Shown: positions 61,970 through 64,000 of the stretch, in pieces
How positions within the stretch are numbered: the stretch's first letter is position 1
Layout of the letters: every line of letters starts with the position of its first letter
Assembly: GCF_902143515.1 (NCBI RefSeq)
Contig: NZ_CABFVD010000002.1
Span: 1-64,000 of the forward strand
Direction of reading: 5' to 3'
Length of the DNA stretch: 64,000 bases
Origin: Hathewaya massiliensis
GTDB taxonomy: Bacteria > Bacillota > Clostridia > Clostridiales > Clostridiaceae
The notes under the pieces: generated by a model
The model's database searches: none
The model's input: only the letters and a program-made list of their open reading frames with translations
Told to the model about the DNA's origin: nothing
Position numbers and translations under genes: made by a program

Positions 61970-61995
61970 ATGAGGCTGTTGCATTAAGAAATTTA
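61970..61995 (+). repeat. Second copy of the MITE left end
   Basis: GAGGCTGTTGCATTAAGAAA matches 60412 GGGACTGTCGCATTAAGAAT. A TTCTAAGCCTCAGAGA block of the dispersed repeat lies just before it (61935), as hairpin E lies before the MITE. No right end is found, so it is partial. Confidence 0.5.
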
Positions 61996-62022
61996 ATAGT
62001 TTAAAATTTGGGGGCTAGTTAC

Positions 62023-62544
62023 ATGGAGAAAGGAAAATTTCTTATTAAAATATTAGATCTATATTGGTTAAATGGTGAAAAAGATGATCCAGATGATTTA
62101 TGTCTTCATGGTGATGTATCTGTAAAAATAGGAGAAGAAGTAGTTGCAGATAGTTATTCCTGCACAGTAAGTTCTACTGCAATATATTTATTAAAATCAA
62201 TTGAAGAAGATCATATATTAGAAGAAAGTTCGAATCAGATGTTACCTTGCTGTGGTTTTTTTGTTATCCCACATGATACTGAGGATACCGTTGAAATATG
62301 TGGGTGTCCTAATGGAATAGATTGGTCAGTGCTACATAGGAATGGAAAGGTGAAATTAATTACAGAAAAAGGTCATGAGGTAGAAATAGAACTTAATGCA
62401 TATAAAAAGGTAGTTTTTGATTTTGTAGATGAAATTAAAAGTTTCTATGATAAATGCTCACCCAAGAATATACCAACAGAGGAATTTGATTATAATGGAT
62501 ATATTAAATTTTGGAAAGAATGGAGTGGTAGAAGAAGCAGGTAA
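62023..62544 (+). CDS. Hypothetical soluble protein
   Basis: A 173-residue acidic protein with a cysteine-rich centre (LPCCGFFVIPHD ... VEICGCPNGIDW) and a predicted beta-rich start, ending in YNGYIKFWKEWSGRR. I do not recognise it. Composition and position next to a YobI-like NTPase are reminiscent of immunity proteins of toxin systems, but that is only suggestive. ATG 62023 follows GGGGG by 8 bases and is preferred over the TTG at 62008. Confidence 0.6.
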   Translation: MEKGKFLIKILDLYWLNGEKDDPDDLCLHGDVSVKIGEEVVADSYSCTVSSTAIYLLKSIEEDHILEESSNQMLPCCGFFVIPHDTEDTVEICGCPNGIDWSVLHRNGKVKLITEKGHEVEIELNAYKKVVFDFVDEIKSFYDKCSPKNIPTEEFDYNGYIKFWKEWSGRRSR

Positions 62545-62642
62545 ATTAAAACAAAAATTCATGTTTTTATTTACACTTAAAATGAATTAAATACAGTTTA
62601 TTGGAATTTTAAGTTAATAATATCAGGGGATGATTGGTTATA

Positions 62643-63563
62643 ATGGGATTAAGAAAGCTTTTATATAATACTAAATTTAAAAATTTTGCACATAAGAAAT
62701 TGGTTAGTTTAATACAAAAAGTTAATATTATGGACTACAAATTAATAAAAGATACTAAAATCAATGATGATGAAAAACAACATACCTACAATTATGAAGA
62801 TTTAACACCTAGAGTAGAATGTGATAAAAATAAAAGTTATTGTGAAACACTTCAATGGGCTTTACAAAATAACAATATAAAAAACATTGCTTTAACTGGT
62901 GTTTACGGATCAGGGAAAAGTTCGATATTGAGGACATTTGAAGCACTACATAAGGAATATAAATATTTAAATATATCCTTAGCTGATTTTAAGAATGATG
63001 TAAAAGATAATTCACAAGAAAATGGTGATGAATGCATTGAAAAACAAATATTACAGCAAATTTTTTATAAAGTTAAATATAAAGATATACCTTATTCAAG
63101 ATTTAAGAGAATTAATAATATAAAAACATTCCCTATATTAATTAGGGTATTTATTATTTCAATTACTATAGTAATAACAGCTATATTTTTAAATCCAAAT
63201 TTAATAAATACTGTTTCTAATAAAATACTATTTGTAAGTCAAAAATTAAAAATATCAAAAATTTATGTGTGTGGTTTACTATTATTTAGTGTAGTATTTT
63301 ATATATGTTTATTAACTATGTTAGTTAAATACTTAGCTAAGAGTTTGGATATAAGTAAGTTTAAAGTAAAAATAAAAAATACAGAAGCAGAATTTCAGGA
63401 GTCACAAGAATCTGTATTTAATAAGTATATAGATGAAATTATATATTTTTTTGAAGTAACTAAACATAATGTTGTTATTTTTGAGGATTTGGATAGGTTT
63501 AACAACTTAGAAATTTTCTCTAAGTTAAGGCAACTCAATTTATTAATTGAGCAAATTTCATAA
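62643..63563 (+). pseudogene. YobI-like P-loop NTPase, 3'-truncated
   Basis: The N-terminal 306 residues of a large membrane-linked NTPase. Walker A GVYGSGKSS (residue about 86), FLNISLADF-like YLNISLADF, then YSRFKRI, two membrane helices (about 170-190 and 205-228) and Walker B NVVIFEDLDRF near 285 fit the YobI family, whose members run past 1000 residues. The frame stops just after Walker B (LLIEQIS) where IS-type sequence begins. The gene is therefore disrupted. The start is ATG 62643 or TTG 62634. Confidence 0.8.
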
Positions 63564-64000
63564 TTTTTAATTGTTGATACAGCTAAATTTTTCTCAACAC
63601 AAAAAGGAGATTCACCCCCAAATGTTGAATATATTAAGTACGACCAAAATAACCAACGAAAGGAGTGAACCTCACTTATGTATATTCAACAACAATGTTT
63701 ATTATCCTTTGAGGAAATTATAAAATATCAACCAAAAACAAAATTAGAGATGATTCTTGCTCAATTAAATTTTACTAATATCTTAAATTTTTTATCTTCT
63801 AAAAGCGCTGTGCGCGGCCCGAAAGGGTGGGATTCTTTAACTTTGTTATATTCATTAATTGCAATGCAATTAGAGCAAATTAAAACAATAAAAAAATTAG
63901 TCGATAGACTTGAAACAGATCCTGTTTTTAGATATACCTGCGGTATTAATGTTTTGGATCGTGCACCTTCTGCTTCAACATTTAGCAGATTTTTAGATAA
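63560..64000 (+). mobile_element. DUF772/IS1182-like insertion sequence, 5' part
   Basis: A transposase gene with its own leader begins directly where the YobI-like frame breaks. The left boundary is not visible precisely (about 63550-63570). TGTTGA...TCAACA makes a small stem at 63573-63600. The element continues beyond the window, so the right end, length and target duplication are not visible. Confidence 0.8.
63678..64000 (+). CDS. Transposase (DUF772, IS1182/IS5-like), N-terminal part
   Basis: Over 107 codons before the window end. The opening MYIQQQCLLSFEEIIKY, later RGPKGWDSLTLLYSLIAMQ, LVDRLETDPVFRYTCGI and APSASTFSRFL is the DUF772 N-terminal domain common to IS1182-like DDE transposases. 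AAAGGAGTGA stands 10 bases before the ATG. A GC-rich stretch (GTGCGCGGCCC around 63810) contrasts with the AT-rich host. The catalytic DDE part lies beyond 64000. Confidence 0.9.
   Translation, partial: MYIQQQCLLSFEEIIKYQPKTKLEMILAQLNFTNILNFLSSKSAVRGPKGWDSLTLLYSLIAMQLEQIKTIKKLVDRLETDPVFRYTCGINVLDRAPSASTFSRFLD

Noticed and set aside
1-64000. CRISPR array
   Set aside because: No series of identical 24-40-base repeats with regular unique spacers was found. The direct repeats seen have two or three degenerate copies.

Overview
The window reads as chromosome of a low-GC Firmicute, most likely Clostridium sensu stricto. The evidence is very AT-rich coding sequence, strong GGAGG-type ribosome binding sites, Rex-type operators in front of alcohol dehydrogenase genes, a hybrid-cluster protein typical of anaerobes, an AdhE, a carbon-starvation/pyruvate-type CstA system and an agr peptide-signalling locus. 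Species cannot be settled from this stretch alone.

Layout. 1-240: the 3' end of an rRNA operon (5S rRNA, tRNA-Lys, terminator). 0.5-7.8 kb: an ABC exporter, a DMT permease, an MscS channel, and a tandem glycine riboswitch with terminator in front of a TRIC/UPF0126 membrane protein. 8.1-12.4 kb: a LytS/LytTR-type two-component pair (with an odd Leu/Lys/Glu-repeat linker in the regulator) next to CstA. 12.4-24.3 kb: a MacB-like ABC pair, DegV, an iron alcohol dehydrogenase and AdhE (both with Rex boxes), a DUF2971 protein, a lipoprotein and a UroD/MtaA-like protein. 24.4-30.1 kb: a rearranged agr locus in which agrA-agrC faces agrB-agrD, so that agrC runs antisense through agrD (a gene too short for routine calling). 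Beside it are a YjfB-type small gene and fragments that look like a decayed radical-SAM peptide (RiPP) cluster.

30.3-41.4 kb: two ABC export systems, one FtsX-like and one lipoprotein-permease-permease-ATPase operon, two small membrane-peptide genes, an OmpR-type two-component system and a lipoprotein. 41.5-53.8 kb: an M50-like membrane protease, a DnaD-like/DnaC-like helicase-loader pair with highly repetitive linkers, an XRE regulator with a long palindromic operator, a chemoreceptor, Hcp, an AAA/PD-(D/E)XK protein with a decayed second copy 9 kb away, and a LUD protein. 54.1-59.1 kb: a sugar/glycerophosphodiester-type ABC importer with a TudS-like desulfidase. 59.3-60.3 kb: an OhrR/MarR regulator and glutathione peroxidase. 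60.3-64.0 kb: decay and insertion, with a MITE-like element, a frameshifted DUF3267 gene, and a YobI-like P-loop NTPase cut off next to a DUF772/IS1182-like transposase that leaves the window.

Across the window a dispersed intergenic repeat family recurs. It has a head with TGACTATCTGCTCTAATAC and a hairpin tail centred on GAGTnnnnACTC, and seven to eight full or partial copies were found. The most interesting items are the agrC/agrD antisense overlap, the decayed RiPP locus beside it, the glycine riboswitch on a TRIC gene, a small cluster of DnaA-box-like sites far from any dnaA gene, a hairpin lying between a Shine-Dalgarno and its start codon, and the repeat family itself.
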